This document shows positions 17,017 to 24,843 of a stretch of DNA of 35,480 nt, piece after piece. The translations under genes were made by a program, and so were the position numbers. A model generated the notes under the pieces. The model made no database searches and was not told the DNA's origin. It saw only the letters and a program-made list of their open reading frames with translations. The DNA is from an uncultured Clostridia bacterium (lineage in GTDB: Bacteria > Bacillota > Clostridia > Oscillospirales > CAG-272). The first letter of the stretch is position 1; each line of letters begins with the position of its first letter. The stretch covers positions 1-35,480 of the forward strand of contig CANQMJ010000004.1 of assembly GCA_947624945.1 (NCBI GenBank). Direction: 5' to 3'.

Positions 17017-17045
17017 ATTTTAATACATATTTTATAAACTGTCAA
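17017..17045 (-). promoter_or_regulatory. Sigma-A promoter of the ROK gene
   Basis: On the minus strand TTGACA (17040-17045) and TAAAAT (17017-17022) are 17 bp apart, in very AT-rich DNA about 40 bp upstream of the start codon. Confidence 0.75.
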
Positions 17046-17072
17046 GACTGATTTTTAGAAATGGTTTTTGTC

Positions 17073-17225
17073 AGGGGAAACTTTTGAAAAAGTTTCCCCT
17101 GTGACCCCTTCAAAACTTTTCACTGACCGGTTTTATTTGCCGTACCGTTCGCCTGTGCGGTGATTTTTCACCTGTACGTACGCTTCGGTGCTCGACTCCG
17201 TCTCCGCCCGTCTCTGACGAGACGG
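17073..17225. repeat. Intergenic repeat: GGGG-AAA-CTTT hairpin plus downstream small hairpin
   Basis: The 379-bp gap between the divergent ROK and ECF genes starts with a perfect 12-bp hairpin (AGGGGAAACTTT / AAAGTTTCCCCT, 17073-17100). It is followed by a C-rich tail (GACCCCTTCAAAACTTTT) like that at 29821, and later by a 7-bp hairpin CCGTCTC-TGAC-GAGACGG (17208-17225). Unlike its two relatives, it does not lie between convergent gene ends. The region from 17101 to 17285 looks like a non-coding repeat remnant; the ORF at 17110-17292 has no ribosome site. Confidence 0.5.
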
Positions 17226-17287
17226 CAGCTTCGCTGATGTTTGGGCAAAGTGCGGGGCAATATTTTTTCAAAAAAAATCTCAAAAAA

Positions 17288-17316
17288 TCCAACCGTTGAT
17301 TATTTAGGTGTGTCTA
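17288..17316 (+). promoter_or_regulatory. Possible ECF-type promoter of the sigma-fusion gene
   Basis: TCCAACC near 17288-17294 and TGTCTA at 17311-17316 are spaced like the AAC / CGTC-type elements of ECF promoters, about 40 bp before the start. Such autoregulated promoters are common for ECF genes, so autoregulation is inferred, not shown. Confidence 0.4.
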
Positions 17317-17357
17317 TATAGTGCAGCTGCAAAAAACGTATTCCGAAGGAGCAGAAA

Positions 17358-19880
17358 ATGGTCAAATACAATGACGAAAGCGACGAAATACTTGTTGCGC
17401 TCACGCTGACGGGCGACGAACGGGCGTATGAGGCGCTCGTACTGCGCCATCAGAAGCGTGTGCTTGCGTCGGCGAAGGCGGTGACGCGCAGGGACTTCAT
17501 GGCGGAGGACGCGGCGCAGGACGCGTTCGTCGCGGCGTGGATGAAGCTCGACAAGCTGTCGGACCCGTCGAAATTCGGTCAGTGGGTGAGCCGCATAGCG
17601 CGCAACCGCGCCGTGAACATGATGACGCGGGCGAAGCAGTACGTAGACATCGAGGACGTGTCGTTCACGCTCGAATCGACATACAACGTCGAGGAAGCCA
17701 TTTTGCAGTCCGAGGAATACGGCGAGCTCCGCCGACAGCTGCAGAGACTGCCGCAGAAGATAAAGACGGTCATATATCTCTACTATTTCGAGGGGCTCAC
17801 GATACCGAAAATAGCGGAAAAACTGAATTACCCGGAGGGAACTGTAAAATGGCAGCTCTCGGAGGGCAGGCGGACATTGAGAGGAGAATTATCTGCAATG
17901 AATGAAAAGATCGACGATACGCTCGTCGAAAAGGTCATGAAGAAGGTCGAGGAGCTGAAAAACTGGCGTCTTAAGGACAACAAACGCGGCATCGAAAACG
18001 TATACCGCGAGGTGCTCGCGGCTGTCGAGGCGCTGCCGGAATCGAAGGAAAGGTATCACGCGCTCGCGGATACTCTCGTCGTCGGCAGATGGTGGGTGCA
18101 CGGCGAGGACAGCGACGAAAATTTAGCGCGTCTGCGCGATGCGGCTCTGCGCGGACACAACGAGAACGCGATGGCAACGGTCATGTATGTGGAGCAAAGA
18201 AGGCTTTTCGGCGACGAGAAGATTGTGTATGTACGTGACACACAAATACCGTTTTTGAAGGAAAACGGATTCAGCTCTGCGCTCGGATACGTGTATTTCA
18301 GGCTCTCGCGCGAGTATTTCGTGAACAAAAACGACAGAGAGAGCGGGTACGCTGCGCTGAGGTCGGCGCTGGACGTGCTTCCGGAAGAAAGCGAATATCA
18401 CGCGTGCGCGCTTGCGGCGATGAATGCGAACCGTATCTATGACGAAGAGGCGGCGAAAAAGCAGAAATTCGGTTTCGGCTGCGACTGCGATGTGATCAAA
18501 TTTGTAAACGGCGAACCGAGATATTACACACAGCCGGGATATAGCTATCGAATCAGCGGACTGGCGGGACTGGCGCGTGACGAGACGTTCTACGACGCAT
18601 CGCGCTGCGACAGCAGGTACTTTGTCAAAGGCGCGTCTGTCGGCGACGTATACACAGGCACCGACGAGGCTAAAACGCTCACATATGCGTCAAGCGGCGC
18701 GGTCGTAGAAACAAAGGCGGGCACGTTTGAAAATTGCGACGTCTGGGTCACAAACGAAAAATATGACGGAGGAAAAACGACCGTATACTACAAGGACGGC
18801 GTCGGCATAGTTCGCATCGTGTACGAAAGCATAACAAGACCGACTTACTCGGAGTCGCTCGTCTCGTATCATATCGCAGGCGGAAAAGGGATTCTGCCGT
18901 TATGCCGCGGCAATAAGTGGGAGTACGAAAAAGACAGCGCCGGCATATATTCGCATAACGGCGTTTATGAGGTCACATACTGCGACGGCAAATACGCGCT
19001 CGTGTCGGCTTATCAGACGTCATGGCTGCGCGACGGCGATCAGACAGTCGACTTTGAAGGAATGTTGACAACGATCCATGAAGAGTATGCTACACAGGAC
19101 GAGCAAGGTGATGAGCATATTCACGATGTGTCAAAGCGGGTCGCCGAGCTGCGCGAGCTTGCGAGTTCCGAGTGGCAGACCGTGTACTGCGATACGCTTG
19201 GGCGCGTGCTGAAGCGTATGTGCGACACTGATCCCGAATTTACGCCCGACTGCAAGGAGAACGGGATGTGGGAGTTCATCGAATTGTATAACATCGTCGA
19301 CGGCAACAGAATAAACAATTTATTCTGGCCGTACTCGCTGCAATGGAAGGGTGTAAGGGGAGACGCCGAAAGTCACTTGCTCTGCAACAACGACATATAC
19401 GGGATACTCACCGACTGTCTCGGCATGTCATGGAGCGACGATTGGGAGTTCGATGTCGACATGAGCGATCAGCACTATGTCTTCGATATAGCATATTCGT
19501 CACGGTTCAGACTGTCGCACGCAGGCACGGTCAGCGTCAGAGCCGGTACGTTTGACGACTGCGTCCGACTCGACGTTGACACCGACAATTTGCCGGCGGG
19601 ATGGAGTTATCGCGGCGGCAGGCACAGCTACGTGTATGCGCCCGGCGTCGGCATAATTCGCGTCGAGTTCGGCGAGGGCGACAGTCACGGCGTATACGAG
19701 CTTACGTCTTACGAGGGCGTCGGCGAGGGCTACATGCCGCTGCATGCGGGCATGAAGCGCCGCTACGAGCTGACGGGCGCGCGCGACGGTCTTATCGGCG
19801 AGACGGAGTATGTGTACGTCAGCACCGATACGGGCGTGCTTCTTATCGTGCGCGATTCGTCGGGCAGGGAAAAGAGGTAA
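17358..19880 (+). CDS. ECF sigma factor fused to a large C-terminal repeat region
   Basis: 840 residues, about four to five times the length of a normal ECF sigma factor. Region 2 spans about 15-90 (MAEDAAQDAFVAAWMKLDKL, SRIARNRAVNMM). Region 4 spans about 120-175 (LPQKIKTVIYLYYFEGLTI, IAEKLNYPEGTVKWQLSEGR). A helical, TPR-like segment follows (about 180-375). The last ~450 residues contain beta-rich modules: AGTFENCDVWV...YYKDGVGIVRI near 453 recurs as AGTFDDCVRLDV...YAPGVGIIRV near 728, and PLCRGNKWEYE recurs as PLHAGMKRRYE. This module type usually occurs in secreted lipoproteins, yet I find no membrane helix or signal, so the whole protein should be cytoplasmic. The ATG at 17358 has GAAGGAG six bases upstream. 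No separate anti-sigma gene is adjacent; the C-terminus may control the sigma domain. Confidence 0.85.
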   Translation: MVKYNDESDEILVALTLTGDERAYEALVLRHQKRVLASAKAVTRRDFMAEDAAQDAFVAAWMKLDKLSDPSKFGQWVSRIARNRAVNMMTRAKQYVDIEDVSFTLESTYNVEEAILQSEEYGELRRQLQRLPQKIKTVIYLYYFEGLTIPKIAEKLNYPEGTVKWQLSEGRRTLRGELSAMNEKIDDTLVEKVMKKVEELKNWRLKDNKRGIENVYREVLAAVEALPESKERYHALADTLVVGRWWVHGEDSDENLARLRDAALRGHNENAMATVMYVEQRRLFGDEKIVYVRDTQIPFLKENGFSSALGYVYFRLSREYFVNKNDRESGYAALRSALDVLPEESEYHACALAAMNANRIYDEEAAKKQKFGFGCDCDVIKFVNGEPRYYTQPGYSYRISGLAGLARDETFYDASRCDSRYFVKGASVGDVYTGTDEAKTLTYASSGAVVETKAGTFENCDVWVTNEKYDGGKTTVYYKDGVGIVRIVYESITRPTYSESLVSYHIAGGKGILPLCRGNKWEYEKDSAGIYSHNGVYEVTYCDGKYALVSAYQTSWLRDGDQTVDFEGMLTTIHEEYATQDEQGDEHIHDVSKRVAELRELASSEWQTVYCDTLGRVLKRMCDTDPEFTPDCKENGMWEFIELYNIVDGNRINNLFWPYSLQWKGVRGDAESHLLCNNDIYGILTDCLGMSWSDDWEFDVDMSDQHYVFDIAYSSRFRLSHAGTVSVRAGTFDDCVRLDVDTDNLPAGWSYRGGRHSYVYAPGVGIIRVEFGEGDSHGVYELTSYEGVGEGYMPLHAGMKRRYELTGARDGLIGETEYVYVSTDTGVLLIVRDSSGREKR

Positions 19881-19885
19881 ACAAA

Positions 19886-19908
19886 GCGGGGACCCGACGG
19901 GTCCCCGC
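19886..19908 (+). terminator. Terminator after the sigma-fusion gene
   Basis: Arms GCGGGGACCC and GGGTCCCCGC with loop GAC lie 6 bases past the stop; flanking AACAAA and TTGTTT can extend the stem across a bulge. The same core hairpin with the same loop follows fhs at 33614. Confidence 0.75.
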
Positions 19909-19935
19909 GGTTGTTTGCGGGAGACGAAAGAAAAA

Positions 19936-19955
19936 CAGACGGCGGATGCCGTCTG
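19936..19955. terminator. Bidirectional terminator before the zinc-ribbon nuclease gene end
   Basis: CAGACGGC / GCCGTCTG with a GGAT loop is flanked by A5 on the left and CTTTT on the right, so U runs exist on both strands. It sits 3 bases past the minus-strand stop at 19959 and can serve that gene and the convergent sigma-fusion gene. Confidence 0.75.
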
Positions 19956-19958
19956 CTT

Positions 19959-22037
19959 TTACTCTACTTTTTCCCATCTGTAACTTTTGCATTTGGTGTT
20001 GTTTTTGATAGCACGTTCTATCGATTTTCTTGATACGCCGATAGATTTTGCTGCTGCTGCACCACTTTCAAAAATTTCACCGGTGTCGACATTTCTGACT
20101 TGCAGTCGTCCGGCACATTTAGGACATCCGGTTTTACCGTGTGTTCGTGAATTAATAATTGCTTCCCAGCTATGTCCTTTACTGCACCTCCACCAAACTT
20201 TTTCATTCGAACCTGATGGATAGTCTTCCGGATTTTTTTCGTTTTTATCGTAATCCCATTCTTTTACCAATTCGGGATAATGATCTGCCAAAGAGCCTTT
20301 TTTAGCAAGGTTATGTTTTTTTCTTGTTTCTACGCTTTTGCTTTGTCCGCATTTGGGGCATCCGCGGTGCATTTTTGTTCTCTGATATGGAGAAGATTCC
20401 CACGAATAACCGCAATTTTTGCAAACCCACCAAACTATTTTTGATGATCCCGGAATACAGTCTCCCGGAGAAATTTCTTTTTTTTCATAATCCCATTCTT
20501 CAAGTAATATAGGGAATTTTTCTGCAAGTGAACCTTTGCTTTTCTTCAATGTTTCATTCAAATTTATAATTCTATTTTGTTTTGCACAATTCGGACATCG
20601 CCCTCCTTGGCTGACTGAGAATATCTGTGCTTCCCATTCATATCCGCACGTATCACATTTCCACCAAACTTTTTTGTTAGAACCCGCAGTAAACTCTTCA
20701 GGGGCAGGTATATTCTTTTCATAATTCCATATTGTTTTCAGTTCCGGACAAGCGGTAAATAAATCATTTTCTCCCTTATACGCTTTCTTTCCGGCACAAT
20801 ACGGGCAACCCGCTTTTCTCCCGGATGTTCTCGAAGATATCGCAGCTTCCCATTCATGCCCTTTGTCACATTTCCACCAAACTTTTTCATCTGAGCCTTT
20901 ACTATATTTTTCCGGCCCGTTTTCGTTTTTATTATAATTCCATTCAGAAATGAGTTCAGGATTAGACGTTGTAAGGTCATTAAAACCGACTTTAATTCTT
21001 TTCCCCGAACAATATGGACACTTGTTGTGTCCAATTGTTTTATTTGCAACAGTCATGTCATAATCATAACCGCATTTTTTGCATGTCCACCAAACTCTTT
21101 TATTTGAGGCATAACCAAATGATTCAGGCTTGAGATTTTTATTTTTTTCGTAGCACCATTCAGCCGCAATTTCAGGATATTTTACAGCAACACTATTTTC
21201 TTTAATTGACCTAACATATAAATTATAGATATCTGTCGCATCACGTTTTAAATCTATGTCGGGAACCGGCAAACCTATTATTTCAACCACCTTTTTGAGT
21301 CCCCAGACAAACTCATCGTCAGTCGGGTTACTTTTTTCTACTGTTTGCAGAGTTATTGTGTCGCCCGTCTGTTCTCTGTTTCTGCCACACTGAATAACTA
21401 TAACTCTAATACCGTTGTTTCTGAGAAATTCGTATTTTTGCGCGTCTTTGTTTTCCTTTTGACTATGGAAATACTCACCGTTATATTCTATACCGATATT
21501 AAGATTGGAAATATAAACGTCTAATTCTTTTCCATGAACTATTTTTCTATTTTCAACTGAAATTATTTTTGAAAGATAATAGAAGATAGTTTGTTCCTGC
21601 TTCGATGTATGACTTTCTTTTGTGCAGTCCGGACATGCAAAGCCTTGCGATGTTCTTTCAACTATTTTCCTTTTATAGCTTTGACCGCATATAGGGCAAA
21701 CCCAGCTTACACTTTTATTTGAGAATGGCAAATAATCGCTCGGTAGTTTTTCATTATTTGCATAATCCCATTCTTTTGCCAATGCGGGGTATTTTGTTTC
21801 AAAGTCGTTCTCACCTTTTATCGGTAATTTACCCGCACAATAAGGACACCCGGACTGCTCCCTTGTTCTATGATCTATTCTCGCACGATATGAATGATTT
21901 TCTTTGCACCGCCACCATGCTTCGATGTCAGAATGCGGAGGTACTGTTGACGGCGTTTTATCGTTTTTCTCATAATCCCACTCTGATGCTATTTCGGGAT
22001 ATTCAGTTTGAAGGCTTTTTTTGAGTTCTTTTTTCAT
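19959..22037 (-). CDS. Seven-zinc-ribbon protein with embedded PD-(D/E)XK-type nuclease and NUMOD1-like C-terminus
   Basis: 692 residues. Seven repeats of the DUF4379-type zinc ribbon, each about 58 long, follow the pattern YPE...EWDYEKN...VWWxC..(C)GH/Y.W...R...GCPxCAG; two precede and five follow an insert. The insert (about 143-230) reads KELDVYISNLNIGIEYNGEYFH then FLRNNGIRVIVIQ, fitting a Vsr/MTES_1575-like restriction-endonuclease fold with acidic residues D and E in place. The C-terminal ~45 residues (VDTGEIFESGAAAAKSIGVSRKSIERAI...YRWEKVE) match NUMOD1-type DNA-binding repeats of homing endonucleases. Base composition is visibly more AT-rich than all neighbours, and the gene abuts tRNA-Leu, suggesting acquisition. 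Its role, selfish nuclease or defence, is open. The start at ATG 22037 has only a weak GGTG site. Confidence 0.88.
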   Translation of the reverse strand: MKKELKKSLQTEYPEIASEWDYEKNDKTPSTVPPHSDIEAWWRCKENHSYRARIDHRTREQSGCPYCAGKLPIKGENDFETKYPALAKEWDYANNEKLPSDYLPFSNKSVSWVCPICGQSYKRKIVERTSQGFACPDCTKESHTSKQEQTIFYYLSKIISVENRKIVHGKELDVYISNLNIGIEYNGEYFHSQKENKDAQKYEFLRNNGIRVIVIQCGRNREQTGDTITLQTVEKSNPTDDEFVWGLKKVVEIIGLPVPDIDLKRDATDIYNLYVRSIKENSVAVKYPEIAAEWCYEKNKNLKPESFGYASNKRVWWTCKKCGYDYDMTVANKTIGHNKCPYCSGKRIKVGFNDLTTSNPELISEWNYNKNENGPEKYSKGSDEKVWWKCDKGHEWEAAISSRTSGRKAGCPYCAGKKAYKGENDLFTACPELKTIWNYEKNIPAPEEFTAGSNKKVWWKCDTCGYEWEAQIFSVSQGGRCPNCAKQNRIINLNETLKKSKGSLAEKFPILLEEWDYEKKEISPGDCIPGSSKIVWWVCKNCGYSWESSPYQRTKMHRGCPKCGQSKSVETRKKHNLAKKGSLADHYPELVKEWDYDKNEKNPEDYPSGSNEKVWWRCSKGHSWEAIINSRTHGKTGCPKCAGRLQVRNVDTGEIFESGAAAAKSIGVSRKSIERAIKNNTKCKSYRWEKVE

Positions 22038-22090
22038 ATCGTCACCGTTTTCATTTTGATATTTTACGTTATAGACGAAAACTATGAAAA

Positions 22091-22117
22091 AACAGGCTAC
22101 AGTAAATGTAACCTGTT
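22091..22117 (-). terminator. Terminator of the tRNA-Leu transcript
   Basis: On the minus strand AACAGGTTAC pairs with GTAGCCTGTT (one G-T pair, 7-nt loop) and is followed by a run of Ts. It begins 6 bases past the tRNA 3' end. Confidence 0.8.
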
Positions 22118-22122
22118 TTTTA

Positions 22123-22206
22123 TGCGGGTAAAAGGACTTGAACCTTCATGAAGTTGCCCTCACTAGAACCTGAATCTAGCGCGTCTGCCAATTCCGCCAT
22201 ACCCGC
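22123..22206 (-). tRNA. tRNA-Leu (CAG anticodon)
   Basis: The minus strand gives acceptor GCGGGTA / TACCCGC, a D-arm with GGCAGACGC, and anticodon stem CTAGA / TCTAG around loop TTCAGGT, giving anticodon CAG. A long class-II variable arm (TGAGGGCAACTTCATG) and a T-loop with TTCAAGT follow. The 3' CCA is not encoded. Length 84 without CCA suits tRNA-Leu. It reads CUG codons. It has its own promoter and terminator. Confidence 0.95.
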
Positions 22207-22285
22207 GGATTTTATGAGCGAGTGTGGCGGAATTCTAACGCACATACCCGCGTAGTATATTGCTTTTATTTCAGCGAACAAATGT

Positions 22286-22314
22286 ATTATACACTATCGT
22301 TTGCGATTTGTAAA
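22286..22314 (-). promoter_or_regulatory. Sigma-A promoter of tRNA-Leu
   Basis: On the minus strand TTTACA (22309-22314) and TATAAT (22286-22291) are 17 bp apart, giving a leader of about 70 nt before the mature tRNA. Confidence 0.75.
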
Positions 22315-22358
22315 CCCCTTTTTTCAAAAAAATTCAAAAAGTACATCGCCGCCTGAGA

Positions 22359-22387
22359 TTGACAACATGTACGCGCTCTGATAAAAT
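22359..22387 (+). promoter_or_regulatory. Sigma-A promoter of the MFS operon
   Basis: TTGACA (22359-22364) and TAAAAT (22382-22387) are 17 bp apart, about 25 bp before the likely ribosome site. It is divergent from the tRNA promoter. Confidence 0.8.
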
Positions 22388-22418
22388 AGAATAAAACGAC
22401 AGGGAAGGCGGCGATACA

Positions 22419-23522
22419 GTGGCACGTGCAGGAACGGCAAATAAAAACTATCGCGGCGCGAGGGCGGGCAAGGGCGCCCTGCTCGCGGTATATGCGCTTG
22501 CGCATCTGCTCGTCGATATGTGCTGCTGCGCGGCGCTGCTCCGTTTCACGCGCGGCACCGATTACTTCGCCATGTCGCTGTTTATATACAATTTCTGCGC
22601 GTTCGCGCTTCAGATGCCGATAGGGGCGTTCGCCGACGGCATGACGAAGACTGGACCGCTGTCGGTGGTCGGATGCGTTACTGTCGCGCTGTCGATGATA
22701 GCGGCGCCTGCGCCGTATGTGCTTGCGGCGATGCTCGGGGTCGGCAACGCGTGCTTTCATGTCGGCGGGGGCGTGTACTCAATGCGTGCCGGCAGCGGAT
22801 GCTCACGTCTCGGTGTGTTCGTCTCGCCCGGTGCCGTCGGACTTGTTATAGGGCGAATCGTGTCCGATATGGACGCTGTCGCCGATATGATGATCATGAC
22901 AGGCGTTGCCGTGATAATGGTCGTTTCGGCTTTGCTTATAATTCTCGCCGAGCCGTTTGCCGTTACATATGAATCGGTAGCGCCGTTTGCGCACGGTATA
23001 AACGTGTCGTATCCGGGACGGAAAGCGCTCGCGTGCGCATGCTTTTTCATCGTTGTCGCGCTGCGTTCGTTCGGCGGGCTGACGTTCGTATTCGACTGGA
23101 AGTCGACAGTCGGTGCAACATTTGCGGCTATACTGACGGCGGCAGCGGCAGCATTTGGAAAGATGCTCGGCGGTATCGTCTCCGACCGCGTGGGTATGAA
23201 AGCGACGTCGGCGTTCACGCTGACGCTGTCGGCGGTCTTGATGCTGTGGAGCGCGAATATGTACACTTCGCTTTTCGCACTGCTGCTGTTCAACATGACG
23301 ATGCCGATCACATTGCGCGCGGCGGCTGACAACGTTCGCGGTCACGAGGGCTTCGCATTCGGGTTTTGCACGCTTGCGCTGTTCGTCGGCTACATACCGG
23401 CATTTATCGGCGTTACAATGCCTTTCGGCATATACGGCAATGCTGCGGTCGCTGTGATATCGCTCGCATTCATGGCGGCGGGACTCGAGTTCACGTCGCA
23501 CGGCGCGGGAAAACGCAAATGA
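22419..23522 (+). CDS. Major facilitator superfamily-like membrane protein
   Basis: 367 residues, with roughly ten to twelve hydrophobic helices over the whole length. Features fitting MFS transporters include small-residue-rich helices, a central basic/aromatic loop after two six-helix-like halves (FAHGINVSYPGRK near 190), and GKMLGGIVSDRVGMKAT, which resembles the G-x3-D-R-x-G-R/K MFS loop motif. An early QMPIGAFADGMTK is the matching motif in the first half. The substrate is unknown. The start is GTG 22419 with GGGAAGG about ten bases upstream. First gene of a tight three-gene operon with two further small membrane proteins. Confidence 0.8.
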   Translation: MARAGTANKNYRGARAGKGALLAVYALAHLLVDMCCCAALLRFTRGTDYFAMSLFIYNFCAFALQMPIGAFADGMTKTGPLSVVGCVTVALSMIAAPAPYVLAAMLGVGNACFHVGGGVYSMRAGSGCSRLGVFVSPGAVGLVIGRIVSDMDAVADMMIMTGVAVIMVVSALLIILAEPFAVTYESVAPFAHGINVSYPGRKALACACFFIVVALRSFGGLTFVFDWKSTVGATFAAILTAAAAAFGKMLGGIVSDRVGMKATSAFTLTLSAVLMLWSANMYTSLFALLLFNMTMPITLRAAADNVRGHEGFAFGFCTLALFVGYIPAFIGVTMPFGIYGNAAVAVISLAFMAAGLEFTSHGAGKRK

Positions 23523-23523
23523 T

Positions 23524-23865
23524 ATGATGCTGATTTTTTCGCTCGCCGTGTCGCTGTTTTTGACGCTCGTTTTCGAGCTTGCCGTTGCAGCCGTATGGGG
23601 CGTAACAGAAAGGGAAGATATTGCGCTTATCTGCGAAGCAAACATTATCACGAATCCCGCCGTCGTGTTCGCTTCATTTGTACTGAAACGTGTGCTGACG
23701 GTGCATTTCCTCGTTTGGCAGCTGCCGCTTGAGGCAATTGCAGTTTTTGTCGAATGTCTGATATATACCAAATTCGGCAGGCGCATAACGCATCCGCTCT
23801 TATTTTCGCTGACTACAAATACTTTTTCGTATACGGCAGGTCTTGTTTTACCGTTGATTTTTTGA
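23524..23865 (+). CDS. Small four-helix membrane protein of unknown function
   Basis: 113 residues, beginning one base after the MFS stop, so translation is probably coupled. Four hydrophobic segments: LIFSLAVSLFLTLVFELAV (about 3-21), PAVVFASFVLKRVLTVHFLVW (about 45-65), PLEAIAVFVECLIYTKF (about 67-84) and FSLTTNTFSYTAGLVLPLIF (about 94-113). In-membrane Glu and Asn residues (FELAV, NIITNP, LEAIAVFVE, TNTFSY) stand out and look functional. I do not recognise a named family. The context suggests a partner of the MFS protein. Confidence 0.75.
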   Translation: MMLIFSLAVSLFLTLVFELAVAAVWGVTEREDIALICEANIITNPAVVFASFVLKRVLTVHFLVWQLPLEAIAVFVECLIYTKFGRRITHPLLFSLTTNTFSYTAGLVLPLIF

Positions 23866-23881
23866 AAAAGGAGGCGCTTTG

Positions 23882-24034
23882 ATGAATTATTTGCATGCGA
23901 TGCTCGACATTGTTTACACCCCGGTTGACTGGATGCTTGAAAATTGGCGCAATATTATTTTGTATTCAATACTTATGATCGTTATAGCCGTCATTGTAAC
24001 GCTGGTCATAATATTCACACGCAAGCATAAATAA
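23882..24034 (+). CDS. 50-residue single-helix membrane peptide (not in ORF track)
   Basis: ATG 23882 is preceded by AAGGAGG ending about eight bases upstream, the strongest ribosome site in the operon. The product has an amphipathic start (MLDIVYTPVDWMLENW) and then one strongly hydrophobic helix (IILYSILMIVIAVIVTLVIIF) ending in basic residues TRKHK, which suggests an inward C-terminus. It is followed at once by a terminator. Function unknown; possibly a small subunit or regulator of the upstream transporter-like protein. Confidence 0.75.
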   Translation: MNYLHAMLDIVYTPVDWMLENWRNIILYSILMIVIAVIVTLVIIFTRKHK

Positions 24035-24069
24035 GTCAAAAAGGGCGCGGCAGCGCCCTTTTTTGACTT
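24035..24069. terminator. Bidirectional terminator between the MFS operon and spoIIIA
   Basis: AAGTCAAAAAGGGCGC pairs with GCGCCCTTTTTTGACTT around a GGCA loop. A and T runs in the arms give U tracts on both strands. It lies between the 50-residue gene and the end of spoIIIAH. The 61 bp up to spoIIIAH contain only a small TATGC/GCATA hairpin. Confidence 0.85.
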
Positions 24070-24130
24070 ATGCGATTGCATAAAATCCCTGCGCGATTTC
24101 AAATTATACAACTGTCTATGCGAGTATGTA

Positions 24131-24772
24131 TCACTTTTCGAATATACTCATGTTCGACGGCAAAATTCCCGACTGCTGATATACGATCTCCGATATCTGC
24201 GCGACCTCATTCGGCAAAAGCCCGTCGCTCTTTACTATCACACTGACGTTCTCGCCATTGATTATTGCTACGCAGTCGGCAAATCCCTTTGCCTTGACGA
24301 GCTCCTCGATATTTGCCTCCGCCGACATATTCGCCGCGAGCGCGGCTATGTCGGCGCCCGCCTGATCGCGCACCTCCTGGAGCGCCGTCTCGTTGTCGAC
24401 GACTGTTGACAGTACCTGTATTGCTTCGTCGCGCGCACGGTCGCGGTTGTATGCCGCCGTGTCGAAGTATTCGTCTCGTACGGGCGACGCCGGCTCAGGC
24501 GACGCGTCGACGTCGGACGTGCCCTCTCCTGTGCCGTCCTCCTCAAGCAGCGCGGCATAATAATTCGGATCGATCTTGTACCCGCCGTCACCGTCCTTTC
24601 CGTTGCCGGACAAGATAAAGTTTAGCCCGATCGCGACGCCGCATACGAGCACGGCGCATATGATTATCATATTCTTCGCGCCGATCTTACGCGCCGCTCC
24701 CGCGGCTTTTTCCTTTACTCCGGCGAATTTTTCGCCGAGCTTCATTTCTTTGAACTTTTTCGTTATTTTCAT
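24131..24772 (-). CDS. spoIIIAH: Stage III sporulation protein AH (SpoIIIAH)
   Basis: 213 residues: a basic cytoplasmic start, one membrane helix (NMIIICAVLVCGVAIGLNFIL, about 34-54), an acidic linker, then the C-terminal ring-forming domain (about 105-213: RDRARDEAIQVLSTVV, ADIAALAANMSAEANIEELVKAKGFADCVAIING, VIVKSDGLLPNEVAQISEIV). In the family it is made in the mother cell and meets forespore SpoIIQ across the two membranes. GGGAGG lies seven bases before the ATG. Last gene of the operon, 71 bp after spoIIIAG, a larger gap than elsewhere in the operon. Confidence 0.95.
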   Translation of the reverse strand: MKITKKFKEMKLGEKFAGVKEKAAGAARKIGAKNMIIICAVLVCGVAIGLNFILSGNGKDGDGGYKIDPNYYAALLEEDGTGEGTSDVDASPEPASPVRDEYFDTAAYNRDRARDEAIQVLSTVVDNETALQEVRDQAGADIAALAANMSAEANIEELVKAKGFADCVAIINGENVSVIVKSDGLLPNEVAQISEIVYQQSGILPSNMSIFEK

Positions 24773-24843
24773 GTGAGTGCCTCCCGTGTTTTTCTCCTTT
24801 GCTCAATGTATATGACGCGGCGGGCGCGCATATGACGACTTTT

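Noticed and set aside
17110-17292. 60-residue minus-strand ORF upstream of the sigma-fusion gene
   Set aside because: No ribosome site, lies in repeat-like DNA with hairpins, and would cross the promoter region; treated as non-coding.
22100-22210. Integration (att) site at the tRNA-Leu 3' end for the nuclease gene
   Set aside because: I found no copy of the tRNA 3' end on the far side of the nuclease gene and no integrase in the window.
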